This document shows positions 1-12,146 of a DNA stretch of 64,000 bases, in pieces; positions within the stretch are counted from its first letter, which is position 1; the number at the start of each line of letters is the position of its first letter. A model generated the notes under the pieces. The model had not been told where the DNA came from and did not search any database. It saw only the letters and a program-made list of their open reading frames with translations. A program made the translations under genes and the position numbers. Origin of the DNA: Sequoia sempervirens (taxonomy: Eukaryota > Streptophyta > Pinopsida > Cupressales > Cupressaceae); assembly GCA_007258455.2 (NCBI GenBank), contig VDFB02193867.1, forward strand, positions 565,471,710 to 565,535,709, in the 5' to 3' direction.

Positions 1-99
1 ACCTAAAATAAATTCCAGGATGAGGCAATGTCAAACTCCAAATTAGTAAGATTCTTTTTAGGCTTGCAAGAGGCCATGTTAAGATTCTCAATGATCTAG

Positions 100-1102
100 T
101 TAATAGTCTAATTCGTAACAACCTTCCAAGGTCACTTTTTTCCCTAAAAATTTTATTGTTACACTCTTTCTAGTGCACCCAACATGTGAAGAGAAGGGTC
201 TTCCACCATAACTCAATAAGAAAATGGTGATGCACCAATGGGGACCACCCCTCCAACACTTTTTTGGTACCTTTACGCTAGACCCAACTAACCTTGAACA
301 AGGATTGAAATTTTTTATGAACCTACCAAGAATAGTAGTGAAATAAAAGATGAGAAGTTGATTCTTTTTCTTTCTCACACAGAAAGAATCTATTGCCCAA
401 ATTCCTCCCCCTCTTTTGGAGATTATCTAGCATGATAATTCTCTCATGGATGGCCATCCACCAAAAGAATTGCACCTTAGGCAAGGAGTTATTCCTCTAA
501 ATATCCATCCACTTGAATTGAGGAGCCCAAAGAGTGGATAGTATGTTGTAGCCAAACTTAACATAATAGTTTCCATCCTTTGAGTCCACCCAAAAAAAAG
601 AATCTAACGAGTTAGAATTGAACATTCTCATATTCCTAATGGTTTCGAGAATTTTTTTTATAGCTAAATGAAGGGGAGGGTCATACCAATTAGGGTATAT
701 TTTCTAGAGCGGTGGATCCAAGGAGTGGTCCAAATAATTTGAAACCTTAGGACCCAATCTAGAGAATAGATCCAATTTGATAGTAGAGTAAATTATATGG
801 ATTCCAAGAGCTTGCTACAAGATCCACAAGTCATCCAAAAAACTAACTGAGCCTCCAACCCGGATCTACTAGAGAGAACCTTGAGAAATTAAATTCTTAG
901 TTTTAAGGAGGTTATTCTAGATAGTGGATCCAAAGAGGATTTGAACATTATGAAGGAAAGAAATACCATCTCCACTATTTAGATACTTAGCTTTAAGAAT
1001 AGAGATCCATTCAGCTTGCCAGTTTATCAGTCTCCAACTAACTTTTGTAAGAAGTTTCATGTTCATTTGTCTATTTTTTCTTAAGTCAAGACCATTGTAC
1101 AT
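100..1102 (-). pseudogene. LINE C-terminal region, disrupted
   Basis: The 61-residue stretch at 1102-917 contains NMKLLTKVSWRLIN followed by WISILKAKYL. This is the conserved block after the LINE RT and ahead of the zinc-binding RVT domain. Further toward position 100 only a short basic reading frame remains, with a Trp- and Cys-containing patch that could belong to the zinc-binding part. Stops separate these pieces. Confidence 0.6.
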
Positions 1103-1272
1103 TTCATTGGAGCAGAAAGTATCCCAATTGACCAGAGAGAAGTGATTTTTTTCTTCAGTTCTTGACCATAGGAACCTTCTTTAAATTTGTTTGAATTTAT
1201 CATACCATGAAGAGGGCATAATAAAAAGGGACATGAGGTAGGCAGTCATGCAGGAGTAGTTTTTCAATGTTA

Positions 1273-2607
1273 CTAAGAAGGGAACCCTTCCAAGAAATTT
1301 TTTTTTTGAAATATTTGAAGTAAGTTAGACCACATATAATTATCAATCTTACCCACCATGAGAGGCATTCCCATGTAAGTGGATGGGAGAGGAAGGATCT
1401 GGCAATCAAGAATCCTATAAATTTTGGTTTGGAGTGGGGGGGACATTAAGGAAGAAAACCACACTTTTAGCCAGATTAATACATTGAACAGAAGAAAAAG
1501 ATTTTTTTTAAGAATATTAATCCACCCCTTAGCCTCAACACCAGTGGCTTCCCCAAAAAGGATTGTATCATAAATAATTTTTTTATTAGAAATTGGTTGG
1601 GAGATGGAAGAAGGAGCAAAACTAGTCAAATTTCCATGAAAAATACTTTTAGCAATGTTGCGACCAAGGACCTCTTCCATCATAATGAAGAGATAGGGGG
1701 AGAAGGTGTCCCCTTGATTGATACAACCAGTAATCGAGAAGTGACCCCAAATGCAATTTCTAATCACCAAACATATAGAAGTAACAACATTTACTCAAAT
1801 TTAAAAAAATTCTTGTGAACCCCAATTTTTGCAGGACTTCAGAAAGAAAATTCCATGAAAATTTATCATAAGCTTTGGAAATTTCCAACTTGAGGCCCAT
1901 ACTTTACTTATTTCTTTTTCTCATAGAATGAAGGGATTCATGGACCACGATATAGCATTAGTTATTTATCACCCCAACACAAAACCTTTCTAGGCTAAAT
2001 AGATCATTTTATCAAGGGAAGGTTTAATATGGTTAACCAATAGTTTAGAACAAATTTTGTATAAAGTATTACATAGGCTAATAGGATGAAAGTTGGATAA
2101 CCTATTGGATCTAGTTTTTTTGGGAATAAGGATGATAAAATTATTATTGAACTCCTTTAGAATGTTGCTAGTGGAGAGGAATTCCCTAACAACAAGAATC
2201 ACATCCATTCCCACAAGATCGGGCCATAAAATGTGAAAGAATAAAGGGGAGAAGACATCAAGCCTAGGGGCCTTGGAGGGGTTAAGAGAGATAAAAACCT
2301 CCCTAATTTTATCATTTGAGGCTCTACGTTCAATGAGTAGAATTTCATTGGTAGTGATAGAATGGGGAATCACATACATCAAGTGGTCTGCTAGAGCGGG
2401 CTGGACAGTCATTTTTAGGTTGAGGAAGTTATGGAAAGAATTCACACCTTCTTGTGAAATATCATCCTGAAAAGTCAGAGTAGAAGCATTTGTGGTAATA
2501 AATTTAGAAATAGTGTTCCTCTTCCTATGCCTAGAGGTGGAGAGGTGAAAAATGTGGTGTTCTTGTCCCCCTCTCAAAGCCACTAGTTTATGGCCCATTA
2601 TTTCCAA
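1273..2607 (-). pseudogene. LINE reverse transcriptase, disrupted
   Basis: The N-terminal part (2607-1990) has NNFIILIPKK and then FHPISLCNTLYKI, which are the hallmark blocks of plant LINE RT fingers and palm. The later part (1770-1273) has GCINQGDTFSPYLFIM, the motif before the catalytic box. The catalytic box should read FADDT, but here it has decayed to IYDT followed by ILFGEA, so two catalytic positions are lost. A gap and frame change separate the two blocks around 1800-1990. The enzyme would copy LINE RNA at a nicked target, but this copy cannot. Confidence 0.85.
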
Positions 2608-2720
2608 TAAATTTCCTCTTTCTCAATAATACAATGCAAATCACTTGACAAGATTTTTTATTTATTGACCAAGTCCTTAAAAGCTCCCTTACCATCCAAT
2701 TCCTTTTGAACTTGTCTGAG

Positions 2721-3211
2721 CTAAATCTTAATGAATTTTTTTTCAAAAAAGATGTTGCCAAAATAATTTTTGTTCCAATCTTTCAAATTTATTTTTAAAC
2801 TTTTAAGTTTGAAAGCAAGCCTAAACATAGTTGAACCTCTTACCTTGATATTCCACCATTCTTGGAAGAGCCCTCTAAGGTGAGGATGAGGAGACCACAT
2901 TAATTTAAACTGAAAATGGTGCTTAGCTTGAAGAGAAGGAGTGTTCCATTTGAAGAGTAGAGGAGTTTGATCCAACCCCACCCTCAAAAGAGAGGATAAG
3001 GAAAGGAAGATAAATCCCAATTAGAGGAGACTAAGCAACAGTTCAGTCTAACTTGAATCAAATTATCTCTCAATATTTTTTTGGACCAAGTTAAAAGGCT
3101 ATCTTCAAGCTCAAGGCTTGAAAGGCCTCTTGTTAAAAGGAATTTATTGAGATCCAACATCCTAGCTAGTACAAAAAATATATATATTTTAAATGTATAT
3201 CCATTGATCAT
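2721..3211 (-). pseudogene. LINE endonuclease C-terminal fragment
   Basis: Two overlapping frames on the minus strand carry the end of a LINE endonuclease domain and the following linker. The visible cues are an LDLNKFLL-like phrase near the start and then a WWN segment followed by a basic stretch with NYFGNIF. These match the order seen between the endonuclease and RT domains of plant LINEs. At least one frameshift lies near 3000. The catalytic N-terminal part of the endonuclease is absent. Confidence 0.7.
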
Positions 3212-4849
3212 CTTATGTCATCTTGGATATGGGAAACCCATTTATAACCCAATATTTTCATCACTAATTCATATTCCAAATGCCCCTCACATGTGTTATT
3301 TATAGCCTCCATCTCCTATACGCAAATCCTTCATCCTCAAAAACTTCACAATCCAACCCTTCTCAATACAATCACTAATCAAATAATTTCACATTTATAT
3401 ATTTCCTCCAATGACTTTTCACAAAGAATCATAGGTCACAAACCACAAATAAATTTCTACAATCACATAAAATTGCTATTCTCGTGCAATCTGATACCTC
3501 ATTAATCATGTGATAATTAATCCCAAATCTATTAAATTCACCATCTATAATCATAAAAACTCTATCTATCATTCATGCAAATAATGCAAAGACCCCCCCC
3601 CCCTTGTATTAATGATTAATAAAACAAAACACCACTCCTCCCTCATATAATCTAAATAAATACAATTATGTTAAGAAATTTCTCGAAAGTATACCCACAC
3701 TTGTCTTCATCCAAATCAAGATGCAAGATCCCAAATAATCCCTTCCATGATTCCTCATCCAAATCAAGATCCAATCATCCATATCAAACCCATCCATGAA
3801 ACAAAATCATATTATATCGGTTCCTCCATCTTGTTTCAATTTAGTTTTCTCGGTATTGGGAAATTACCATCACCACTTTTCCTTACCCATATGAATCCAA
3901 ATTCACATCTTTCTTTTAAAATAATGAGTGTAGTATCATAAATAGCACTCCCTTTAAGGTTAAAGTACAATTTCATGCTCTATTTTGAACTTTCTTTAGT
4001 AACCTCTCCATCAATACATTTTACACATTCCCTAGCCCTAATTTTTCCTATCAGCCTAGGAGAATGAGTCATTTTTACCCTAGAAAGTGATTTATCAATC
4101 AAATATCATTAAATTGACCCTAAAAATTTCTCTTATGTTGGAGAACTCCTAATTAAATTTAAACCTAAATACCCAAGTTAAATTTGGTCAAGGGAAAAAG
4201 AGCTATATAGGGGCGCCCAATGCCCTAGTCTAGGTATTTTTCCTAAAAATTTTGATTTTTCATTTTTTTGGTCTCTAATTTTAGTGATGTAAATCTAAAT
4301 TTTGGCCTTGGTGATAAATTAATCTCAAAAACTAAAATTAAATGAGTAATCCTACACTTTAATTTATTCCTATGTTCTACTATATAAACATGAATTATTA
4401 TTTCAAAATAGAGAGAAGCAATTACGAGTACAACAAGACTTTTCCAAAATACATCCATTTTTATAGATCTAAAAGGTAAGTTTAGAATTATTCAAGCTAT
4501 CACAATGATTGGATTTTGATACCAATGTGTGGACATGATGGAATCTATATTTTCGAGATAGCATTGGCTTCTTTCAAGCTCCTAATGACTTTTTTCAAAG
4601 TGTTCTCATCTTCAAACTTTGATATACTTGTTGCTCTAAGCAAGGTATTTATGCATTTAGTGTGGGAAGTTGTTCTCCTACCTTAGAATCCATAGAAATG
4701 GTATAAGATCTTGATCACCTTTGGTTTTAGTTATGGGTTGTTGAGTTTTTTGAACTAATCCATTTTTTAGTAGGATCTTGTGTAGATGATACTTTGTGAT
4801 CTTGTAAGAATTTTCATATGGAAAGCACATCAAGGAGAATAAAGGTAGA
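3212..4849. other. No gene recognised; AT-rich spacer
   Basis: This stretch of about 1.6 kb has no reading frame with recognisable content on either strand. It contains a run of 11 C residues at 3593-3603 in otherwise AT-rich sequence. Around 4512-4530 the minus strand shows a TTGGTATCA-like phrase that resembles a tRNA-Met primer site, but no LTR end could be identified beside it. It is probably decayed transposon or intergenic DNA. Confidence 0.6.
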
Positions 4850-5510
4850 GAATTTTTTGGTAACACTTTTGGGATGTGGAAGTTGAAGATGAAGGATATA
4901 TTAATCGATTGATATCTATGGGATGTTGTTGATGAGAAAGCTTCAAGGCCTACAAATGCTACTTTGGTTACTCAATATGTTGTTATGGACTATAAAGTCA
5001 AGGATCTTATTGTATTATGTCTGGTAGACTATATTTTAATTAATGTCCATGAATATCCTCTATAAATAAACTTTGAAAGAAACATGGTAAGATATATCAA
5101 GTCAAATATTTAGTGGACAAGATTTTTTTGAGGAAGAAATTACATTCCTTGAGAATAGAAGAGGGTTGATGAATTGCAGACCACTTGGAAGCAATCAATA
5201 TATTGGTGGTTCAATCAACATTAGTTAGTGTAAAATGGATGAGGAGGAGAGATGTAAAATATTACTTTTTTCTTTGACTAGTTCATGAGATTCTTTCATT
5301 ATAGCTATTGGGATTACATCTATTGTATTGAAATTTGAGGATGTTTTGGGTTCTTTCCTTTCTAAAGAGATGAGGAAGAAGGTACCCATCAACACAAAAG
5401 AAGCCCTAAATATTCATGGAAGACCTAAGGAAAAATGAAAGAAGAGTGATAAGCGTGATAAATACAATTACAATGGGAGATCTAAATCTCCTCAAAATTT
5501 CAAATCTATT

Positions 5511-5552
5511 TGTTGGAATTGTAGTAATCTTGGATACTTTCATAAGGAGTGC
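5511..5552 (+). pseudogene. CCHC zinc knuckle with the His replaced
   Basis: The 14 codons fit the retroviral-type knuckle C-X2-C-X4-H-X4-C with Cys at positions 1, 4 and 14. Position 9, normally His, is Tyr (codon tac at 5535-5537), one transition away from cac. The knuckle would bind nucleic acid in an active copia Gag. Here a zinc ligand is missing, which fits the decayed state of the fragment. Confidence 0.75.
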
Positions 5553-5659
5553 AAAGAAGAAAAGAAAAATAAAAATAAGAAACTTGATTCTAATTCTAAT
5601 TCTAAGAAGGAAGATGCAGATGTATTTACTCAATCTTTGACTACTTGTGTAGGTAATGA

Positions 5660-6130
5660 TGATGGTTAATTGGCTCAAGTGCATCTTTTCATATGACCTT
5701 TAATAGAGATTTTTGTTTTGGATATGAAGAATTTGATGGAGGTAAGGTGTACTTGGGTCATGATACTTATTTGAATATTGTTGGTCATGGTAAAGTTAGA
5801 ACCAAATTTTATGATGGTAGAATAAAAATAATTAGCGATGTGTTGCATATACCTATATTAGCACAAATTTTATTATCTGTGAGAAAACTAATAGATGCGG
5901 CTCTACAACTAGTAATTTTTTATGCAAGATTCAAGATGGTTAGAGGTGCTATCATGATCACTAGAGGTGTCAAACTTGGAACATTTTATAAGCTTGATGT
6001 ATACATTGTTGAGTGCAATTGTACATATATGGAAAGGAATTGTGTGGCTACTTCATTTGAAAAGGTGAGGGTTTCATCTTCAGCAAATAGTCATAGATTT
6101 TGGGTACCTAAGGGTACTCTTTCTTCTTAA
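5660..6130 (+). pseudogene. Copia protease region, dead
   Basis: A 145-codon open stretch begins just after the protease active-site region. The frame upstream reads GSSASFHMT where copia elements have DSGASFHMT, so the catalytic Asp is lost. It continues with an EEFDGGKVYLG-like phrase and DVLHIPILAQILLSV, the normal copia continuation toward the GAG-pre-integrase domain. A stop at 6128-6130 and a shift near 6180 break the join to the pre-integrase block. Confidence 0.75.
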
Positions 6131-6799
6131 TCAAAATCATGTAGCACCAAAGACTTGACCACATTGGGAGAAAGGGTTGAAAGACCTTGAAACATAAAAT
6201 TAAATATTGAAGGGTTGACTAATTGTAAACTTGATTTTGATTTATGTGAGCATTATATTTATGGTAAACAAAACCATATTTGATATTATTCAAGTTATCA
6301 TAATCTATTAATATATTTTAATGATGTATTTGAAAGGTTGAAAATTGTCACTCTATGGTTTAGGACATAGAACAAGTTTTCTACATATTTCATTCAATGA
6401 AACCCAAGAGATCTCAATCCAAGGATAGAATGAGGGAAGATATTTGCTAAAGGTTGTCCTAGGGTGTGATTAGGAAATAAAAATGGGTTCACCACCAATC
6501 TAGGGCTTGGAAAAACATGTAATGTGCAATACCTAATGTCAAAACCTAATGATATGAAAAACTCAAATGAATGACCTAGAAATGAATGCAAATCATAACA
6601 GTAAACTAAGAAAATAGAGAGGCGCACTTGGAAACTTGTAGAAGCACAGAACAAGGTTTGAAATCCTAAAAATGTTGAATTTAATTATCGCTAGGACTCA
6701 TAAGCTAGGCTGGGCGATTTAGTCCCAGATTAGGGTTTTTGGGAAAAAACTAAAATCTAGTAGTGACAAGTCTGAAACTTCTAAAAATTGGGAAAATCC

Positions 6800-6819
6800 A
6801 TATGCCACAAGTGGCATAT
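6800..6819. repeat. Perfect 9-bp inverted repeat in AB LTR
   Basis: Arms ATATGCCAC and GTGGCATAT are separated by two bases. It belongs to the family of hairpin cassettes found through AB and C LTRs. The matching site in the right LTR near 23530 is degraded. Confidence 0.8.
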
Positions 6820-7494
6820 CAGTCTTGTTCTACTTTTTTAGAAGGTTAATACCTGAATCTACTATCCTATCTCTGCTCTTCCTTCCAAGCTTTATTTCCA
6901 GGTCTAAAACTCTGAATTAGGACCTATAGGTGACTTTTTGTGATCTTGCAATGTAGATGACAACTTGAAAATCTTCCTCAATCTTGTAACTTTTTCTTCA
7001 AAGGATATTCAAACCTAAAAGCACCTAGATCTACAATCACACATGTAGAGAGAGAAAAATTTGTTGATTGTTAGGAAATAGGTGTTTTTCCTTGGTCAAA
7101 CCCCATTTAGGTAATTAAACCATATGATGAAACAATAAAACATGAACATGAAACATGAACAATGATACCTTGAATGATGTCTTGTAATATAAATCTGAAT
7201 CTAACATGAATTAGCCATGATGAATGTAGATCTTGATCTTGAATTGGATATAAAACCATGCTTAACTTGAATCTTGAATGCTACATCACAACACTAGCTC
7301 AACAACATGCTTGATGCATTATGCCTTTGACATGATGAGGGATCTTGAATTGCTTGCAACAAATGATGGAAAATTCTTCCCTTGAATACTTTAGAAATTC
7401 TCTTGAATTCCCTTGAATACTCTTGTAATCATAAACTTTCTATTAGGAATGCTCTCTTGAAAGTCTTAGGTGGAAAATGAGTGAAATAACCTTG

Positions 7495-7502
7495 TATTTA
7501 TA
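7495..7502 (-). promoter_or_regulatory. TATA box of AB LTR
   Basis: The minus strand reads TATAAATA. The same box in the same context is found at 39019-39026 (right AB LTR), 11997-12004 and 20173-20180 (C LTRs). That conservation across two families supports it as the LTR core promoter. Confidence 0.65.
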
Positions 7503-7609
7503 CTTATTTATGCCAAATTTCTTGAAATTACAACACTACAATCCAACATCAGATCTACAAAGATAGAATCCCACCAAAAATTGGATTTAAATTAGGTCCT
7601 AATTATAGT

Positions 7610-7643
7610 GGGACTCATACGCACAAGGTGACATATGAGTCCC
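7610..7643. repeat. Hairpin cassette, AB left LTR
   Basis: GGGACTCATACGC and ACATATGAGTCCC form an imperfect stem around a short loop (cacaaggtg region). It is the allele of the cassette at 39134-39167 in the right LTR. Confidence 0.8.
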
Positions 7644-7723
7644 AGTGGCTCAAAATTGGGGTACAAACTCTAAGACAGGTCCTGATTAATGCGAAATTCA
7701 AAATCAAGTCCCAAGACCTAGGT

Positions 7724-7756
7724 GGGACTCATATGCCCAAGGTGGCATATGAGTCC
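7724..7756. repeat. Hairpin cassette, AB left LTR, perfect 13-bp arms
   Basis: GGACTCATATGCC (7725-7737), loop caaggt, and GGCATATGAGTCC (7744-7756) are exact reverse complements. The allele in the right LTR (39248-39281) has one arm changed to CATACGCC. Confidence 0.9.
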
Positions 7757-8186
7757 TAGACCACTAAATCTGGAGCACATGACCAAAAACATTGAATTAT
7801 AATGGTTATTTGATAAATGTCGGGATTATCACCAAAAAAATGCATTTAATAAGGCTTGTGGATGCAAAATAGGGACAATTAAGGCATAAATAAAAATAAA
7901 ACTATAGATTATTGTGAAAGTTTTATGATACACTTTACAACACCCTAAATAAGGCACCATTAGGTCCATTTAGTTTACAAGGGCCCTAAACTTAAGGTGA
8001 AGGTTTAAATAAATACACCAAATTAAGAAAAAATTAGGTCTATTTAGCTTAAAAGGTCCCTAAACCTAATGTGACCATGTAAAACACATTAAACCACTAG
8101 ATCAAGGAAACATTAGATTCATTTTAATGTTAATCATTCCCAAATTAAGTGTGAAAATGTAAAGGATGACATTTTTCTACACTACA

Positions 8187-9736
8187 TTTAGCCCCCAATT
8201 TAGTGAGAGGAGGAACTTCCTTCAAAGTCACACTAAAGTAGACATTCAAGAGGGGTCCAAGTGTACCAATGTGGATGAAATATGATGAAAAAGATAAAAG
8301 GAGGTGGCCAAGCCCCTAGGATCCAAGATCCTATGTCAAACCAACGTAGGCACATAAGGGGTCACACAAGGTGTATGATATGCAACATCATGATACAAAA
8401 ACATGCAATGTTAAAGACCTAAAGAAAGGAAGAGAAAAAAAACACAAAAAAAACCCAAATAGAAAGGGGTGGATCAAGCCTCGACCGTTTGAACTCGATG
8501 TGGATTAGATCTAAGTTGTTTGTCCAAAATGCATACTCAATCTAAGTAAATGGAACTTTTAGGTCATTCGTTGGGTGAGTATCCAAAGGGTGGCTTAGTG
8601 AGAAAGCCATGCCTATGTATCGGCTTCTCACCGTATAATGAGAAATTCATGCCCATGTTTAAGCTTCTCATCATGTTCACTAACCATATCAAAGCTATAC
8701 CTCTTGATAACTTTGACAAGGCACCACATAATGTGAACAATAGGATCCATGAGGCAAGAAAAAATTTGTATGCTTGACACCCATGAACAAGAGGATGGCT
8801 CCACAAGCAAGCAAAGTGTGTTATGCAAGGTGGCCATATAACAAATATTGTAAATGTGGAATAATTTAAGGTACATTCAAAGGTATTTTTCTTAGTTCAT
8901 GTAAGGTATTAACTTAGGGAACATCATTCCTAATGTCTCCAAGAGAGGACCAATCAAAGAATAGAAGATTTGCAACTTAGGGGATGCAGTGTGTTGCATC
9001 AAGCCACTAAGAGGGATATAATATGATAAGAGAGATCATGCTCTTGAAAGACATCACACCCCATGTCACCACAAATGAAAGATGCATCACATGAAGTAAC
9101 AAGACCACACAATGAAACATGAGTTGAAAAAGAATGATGCCAATGTATGCCCCCACTTTAAAGAAATTACTAAACACCATGTTGTGAGAAATTACTTTAA
9201 AGTAGTGAATGATGAATGCTAACAAGACATGAGAGCTTATTTGGAAAGCTCTATGCGAAGTCATATGTTTCCAAATGAAGCTACATCATGAAGAGGGGTT
9301 TCCCCCAAAATGAAATACTAATCATAAAATTACATCACATGTGAGCCAACTTAAGGCATGTCATCCACATCCCAAGATTTCTCTTGTATATACATGGAAG
9401 GTGGTCAACTAACCAAAATATACAATGAAAAGTGGCATACGAGGAAAAAGCTACCTAACCGCTTGCCCCCACTTACTGTAGGACAAGGGTGAGTTGAAAT
9501 GGGATGATGATATGTTGCTCCTTGCAACAAGAAAACATGCAATTTAGTGAGTATACTATGTTCCTACAACTATTACATGGCAAATAGCAGCAACTAATGT
9601 TATTGATTATGATGAGTAAACAAAAGTTTCAACTTAATGAAAATCTAGTGAGATATCTATCAGTTTAAGACACAACAAAGTTAATTTTTTCTTGGAATAA
9701 TCTTTCATAAGAGTATTGACATTGAGTAAAGTCTTT
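8187..9736 (-). other. AB 3' untranslated region and polypurine tract
   Basis: The first 13 bases give a GGGGGCTAAA polypurine tract on the minus strand beside the LTR. The next kilobase is clearly homologous to 12609-13740 in element C, including the stretch after the tract and phrases such as the GATGTGGATCAGATCTA-like block near 8500 and 12890. No open reading frame of note is present. The homology shows AB and C are related subfamilies. Confidence 0.75.
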
Positions 9737-10997
9737 TTATTTCTTTTGAGGGACAACAACCAATACCATTAGTTGTTTCTTGCATTTTAGGCTCCATAGG
9801 GATATAGATAATTGTTCTCTGGAAACACATCCTTTTCCACTATACCCAAGTTGTTTCGAAATCTCATAACCTCTTCCATAAATCTTTTTCACTTCTTTCA
9901 AATTTGGTCGTTGTTCATAATCAACTTCAGTAGAGTTTTTCATGTATGTTTTCCTTTCTTATAAAGTGGTTGAAGTGGATGCTTTTGAATTTTTTGTTGA
10001 CATTACAGTTTTTTCTTTTGAATTTTTCGTGACATTACAATTTTTCTTTTCCCTTTTTAGACTCTTTTTTTATGATCTTGTATTCTCCCATGAATGTAGG
10101 TATGAAATAAAAGGTTTCCCAAGCATCTTCCAGTAACTTTGTGACTTCTTTAATATGCTTTTCTTTTCTTGTGTCTTGTACAGGTTCTACATGTATGGTT
10201 GGTGTCAAGGGATTTCTAATGTCCATAACCTCAAAAGAATCATCCTTATTTTCATGATCTTTAGTCAAGAGGAGTCTAAGTTCACATCATCATCTTCATC
10301 TAAGGAATCCATATTACTATTGTTTGAAAGAAATGTGTCAATGTTGTCATTTTCTTACACCATGATACCTTCCCTAGTAGGATATCTTTTAGGAGAGATA
10401 CAAACTAGATGTTCATGAAATTCAATGATTGGTTCTTCTAAAATAACATCATCACAAGTAAGGGAGTTATCAATGGTTGGATTTTCTTGCTTATCAATGA
10501 TGGAATTCTCTTGTTCAATAATGTTTTCCCTAAGATTCTCATAATTCTCATTGATTATATCTCCTAACACCTTAATATATTCTTCATCAATAGAAGAGAT
10601 ATTAGCAGAGGGTGAAATGTGATTTTTTTCTTTAATTTCATCCTTTTTCTCGAAGATCTCATTCTCTCGTGCCATAATATCCACCCTAGTAGGAGAGCTT
10701 TTAGGAAAGTGACAAACAATAGGTTCATCACATTTCATGGTTAGATTTTGTAAAGTAGCTTCATCACAAATAGGGTATGCATCAAGGAGAGAACAATTAT
10801 GAGTGGAATGCTTACCAATGATTGTATTTTTTTGTTCAAATAGATCTTTCCAAATGGTAGGAGCATTAGGAAAGGGACGAACAAGATTCTCATGAGTCTC
10901 AATAAGGATATCTTCTAACACAAAACTATCATATTTGTACCTAGAAGAGATATTAGGGAGAAATTTTTTATTGTTATGATCATCTACAATTACATCC
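9737..10997 (-). pseudogene. AB ORF, C-terminal part: IIxxHExLV repeats and G-patch
   Basis: The minus strand holds a 216-codon open stretch (11005-10355) whose first few codons belong to the LTR of C. It then continues through 10268-10035 and 9943-9737 with stops or shifts between. The upper part repeats a motif of the form IIxxHExLV followed by a Pro-rich phrase and (E/D)xIM, with two clear units and more divergent ones between them. The last part reads GRGYEISKQLGYSGKG, a G-patch (Gly-rich nucleic-acid-binding) signature, also found C-terminally in some plant LTR elements. The protein is unlike gag or pol and I do not recognise it. The N-terminal half lies at 20811-21304 on the other side of element C. 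Confidence 0.65.
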
Positions 10998-11996
10998 TGA
11001 AACATATTTTTTTTTGTATGTGGAACTCTCTTACACTTCTAGGGTTTTGAACCTAAAAGGAGAAAGATACAAAACCTTAGCGCTTCACTCAAGAACAAAC
11101 CCTTGAGATTTCAATGCACAAAAAATTGAAATATGTCAAAGAGGATTGTTCTAAAGGCTAAAAACTAATAAAAAGGTTCACCACTAATGCAAAACTTGGA
11201 AAATGCAAGATGTTTGAAAACATACTATGATATGCAAAAAGACCTAGAAATGCAAATAGATTGTAAAAGAAAACTATGAGATTTAAAGTGTGCACCTGGA
11301 GATTGGAGAAAGATGGAATGGAGCTCTGGAATCCTAAAATTGCTACTTTTTAGGCCAATTGGGACTCATACACCAAGATGGGTGACTTAGTCCTACTTCA
11401 GGTGAACAATGCTGGAATAGGTTTCAGATAAATGGGTACTTAGATCTACAAAAAAATTTGTCAATATCCTATAGTGGGACTCATTCGCCACTAATGGCAA
11501 ATCATTCCACTTCTAGATTCCTAGAAATTCAAAAGTGGAATCTGTAGCTCTCAGTCTGCTATTCTGCTCTCGATTCGTATTCTGATCTGAAATTGCAGAA
11601 TTCAACCTATAGGTGTTCTCCAAGCTTCTCTTAGGACTTTGACAACTGTGAATGGCTTTAACAATTTGATGGAAACTTTTCCAATATTTCTCTTTGACAA
11701 ATCTACAACCTAAACCTGCAACTCACATGCAAAAAGAGGGAAAAAAATTTGTGGGGTTAGTGAATAGGGGTTTTCCTTGGTCAAACCTCGTGATGGTAAT
11801 TAAACCATTGAAATGAAATGGAATATGGAAACAGAGTGATGAATGAACAAAAGAAATGCTACAACTCACCAAACATTGAAGTAGAATGTTACAAACATGC
11901 AATTAATGGCTCTAATGGATGTAGACTTGAAAATGCTTGAATGCTTAGAATGCTTGATAGATTGATTGGGCAGGTGAAATGAGTAGAAAAACCTTG

Positions 11997-12004
11997 TATT
12001 TATA
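11997..12004 (-). promoter_or_regulatory. TATA box of C left LTR
   Basis: TATAAATA on the minus strand, in the same flanking context as in AB LTRs. Confidence 0.6.
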
Positions 12005-12112
12005 CTTGATTATATAATAATTCTCGAAAATACATCATCACAGGCCGACCTTAGATCTTAGAAAATAAAAACTCACTAGAAATTTGAATTGACTTTGAAT
12101 TTTGAGCCAAAG

Positions 12113-12146
12113 GGGACTCATTCGCCACTCTGGGCGAATGGGTCCC
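12113..12146. repeat. Hairpin cassette, C left LTR
   Basis: GGGACTCATTCGCC pairs with GGCGAATGGGTCCC around a short loop. All 14 positions pair, one of them as G-U. Compared with the AB cassette, both arms carry matching changes at the centre (CATTCG with CGAATG). Confidence 0.88.

Larger units (their letters stand above)
1..3211 (-). mobile_element. Degenerate LINE (non-LTR retrotransposon), continuing past the left edge
   Basis: Minus-strand reading gives, in the usual LINE order, the end of an endonuclease/exonuclease/phosphatase domain (about 3180-2900), a linker, a reverse transcriptase (about 2610-1270) and the start of the C-terminal region before a zinc-binding domain (about 1100-917, then 378-100). 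The frame is broken by stops and shifts throughout, so the copy is dead. The 5' end is missing or unrecognisable beyond about 3211, and the 3' end with its poly(A) lies outside the window. No target-site duplication can be checked. Family placement follows from the order and the conserved phrases, not from a search. Confidence 0.85.
4850..6290 (+). mobile_element. Truncated Ty1/copia internal fragment (gag, zinc knuckle, protease, pre-integrase)
   Basis: Reading the plus strand gives copia gag (GMWKLKMKDILID near 4865-4910), then a basic region with a zinc-knuckle relic (5511-5552), then a protease region and a GAG-pre-integrase block (NCKLDFDLCEHYIYGKQN, about 6220-6275). No LTRs, integrase core or reverse transcriptase follow. 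The right end is cut by element AB at 6331. Many stops and shifts show an old copy. The gag part contains several in-frame stops, including one straight after the first conserved block. Confidence 0.8.
6331..8186 (-). repeat. Left LTR of element AB (3' LTR in coding sense), 1856 bp
   Basis: It is collinear with 23039-23875 and 38693-39721. It starts TGAAAGGTTG on the plus strand and ends CTACACTACA. A TATAAATA box lies on the minus strand at 7495-7502, in line with minus-strand transcription. Several inverted-repeat cassettes built on GGGACTCAT...ATGAGTCCC lie within it (7610-7643 and 7724-7756, with weaker ones near 6692 and 6800). Confidence 0.88.

Noticed and set aside
3593..3603. Run of 11 C residues
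   Set aside because: A plain homopolymer in noncoding DNA, possibly a sequencing weak spot, with no associated feature.
4508..4532. Minus-strand TTGGTATCA phrase resembling a tRNA-Met primer site
   Set aside because: No LTR end, polypurine tract or coding sequence could be tied to it, and the following bases depart from the consensus.
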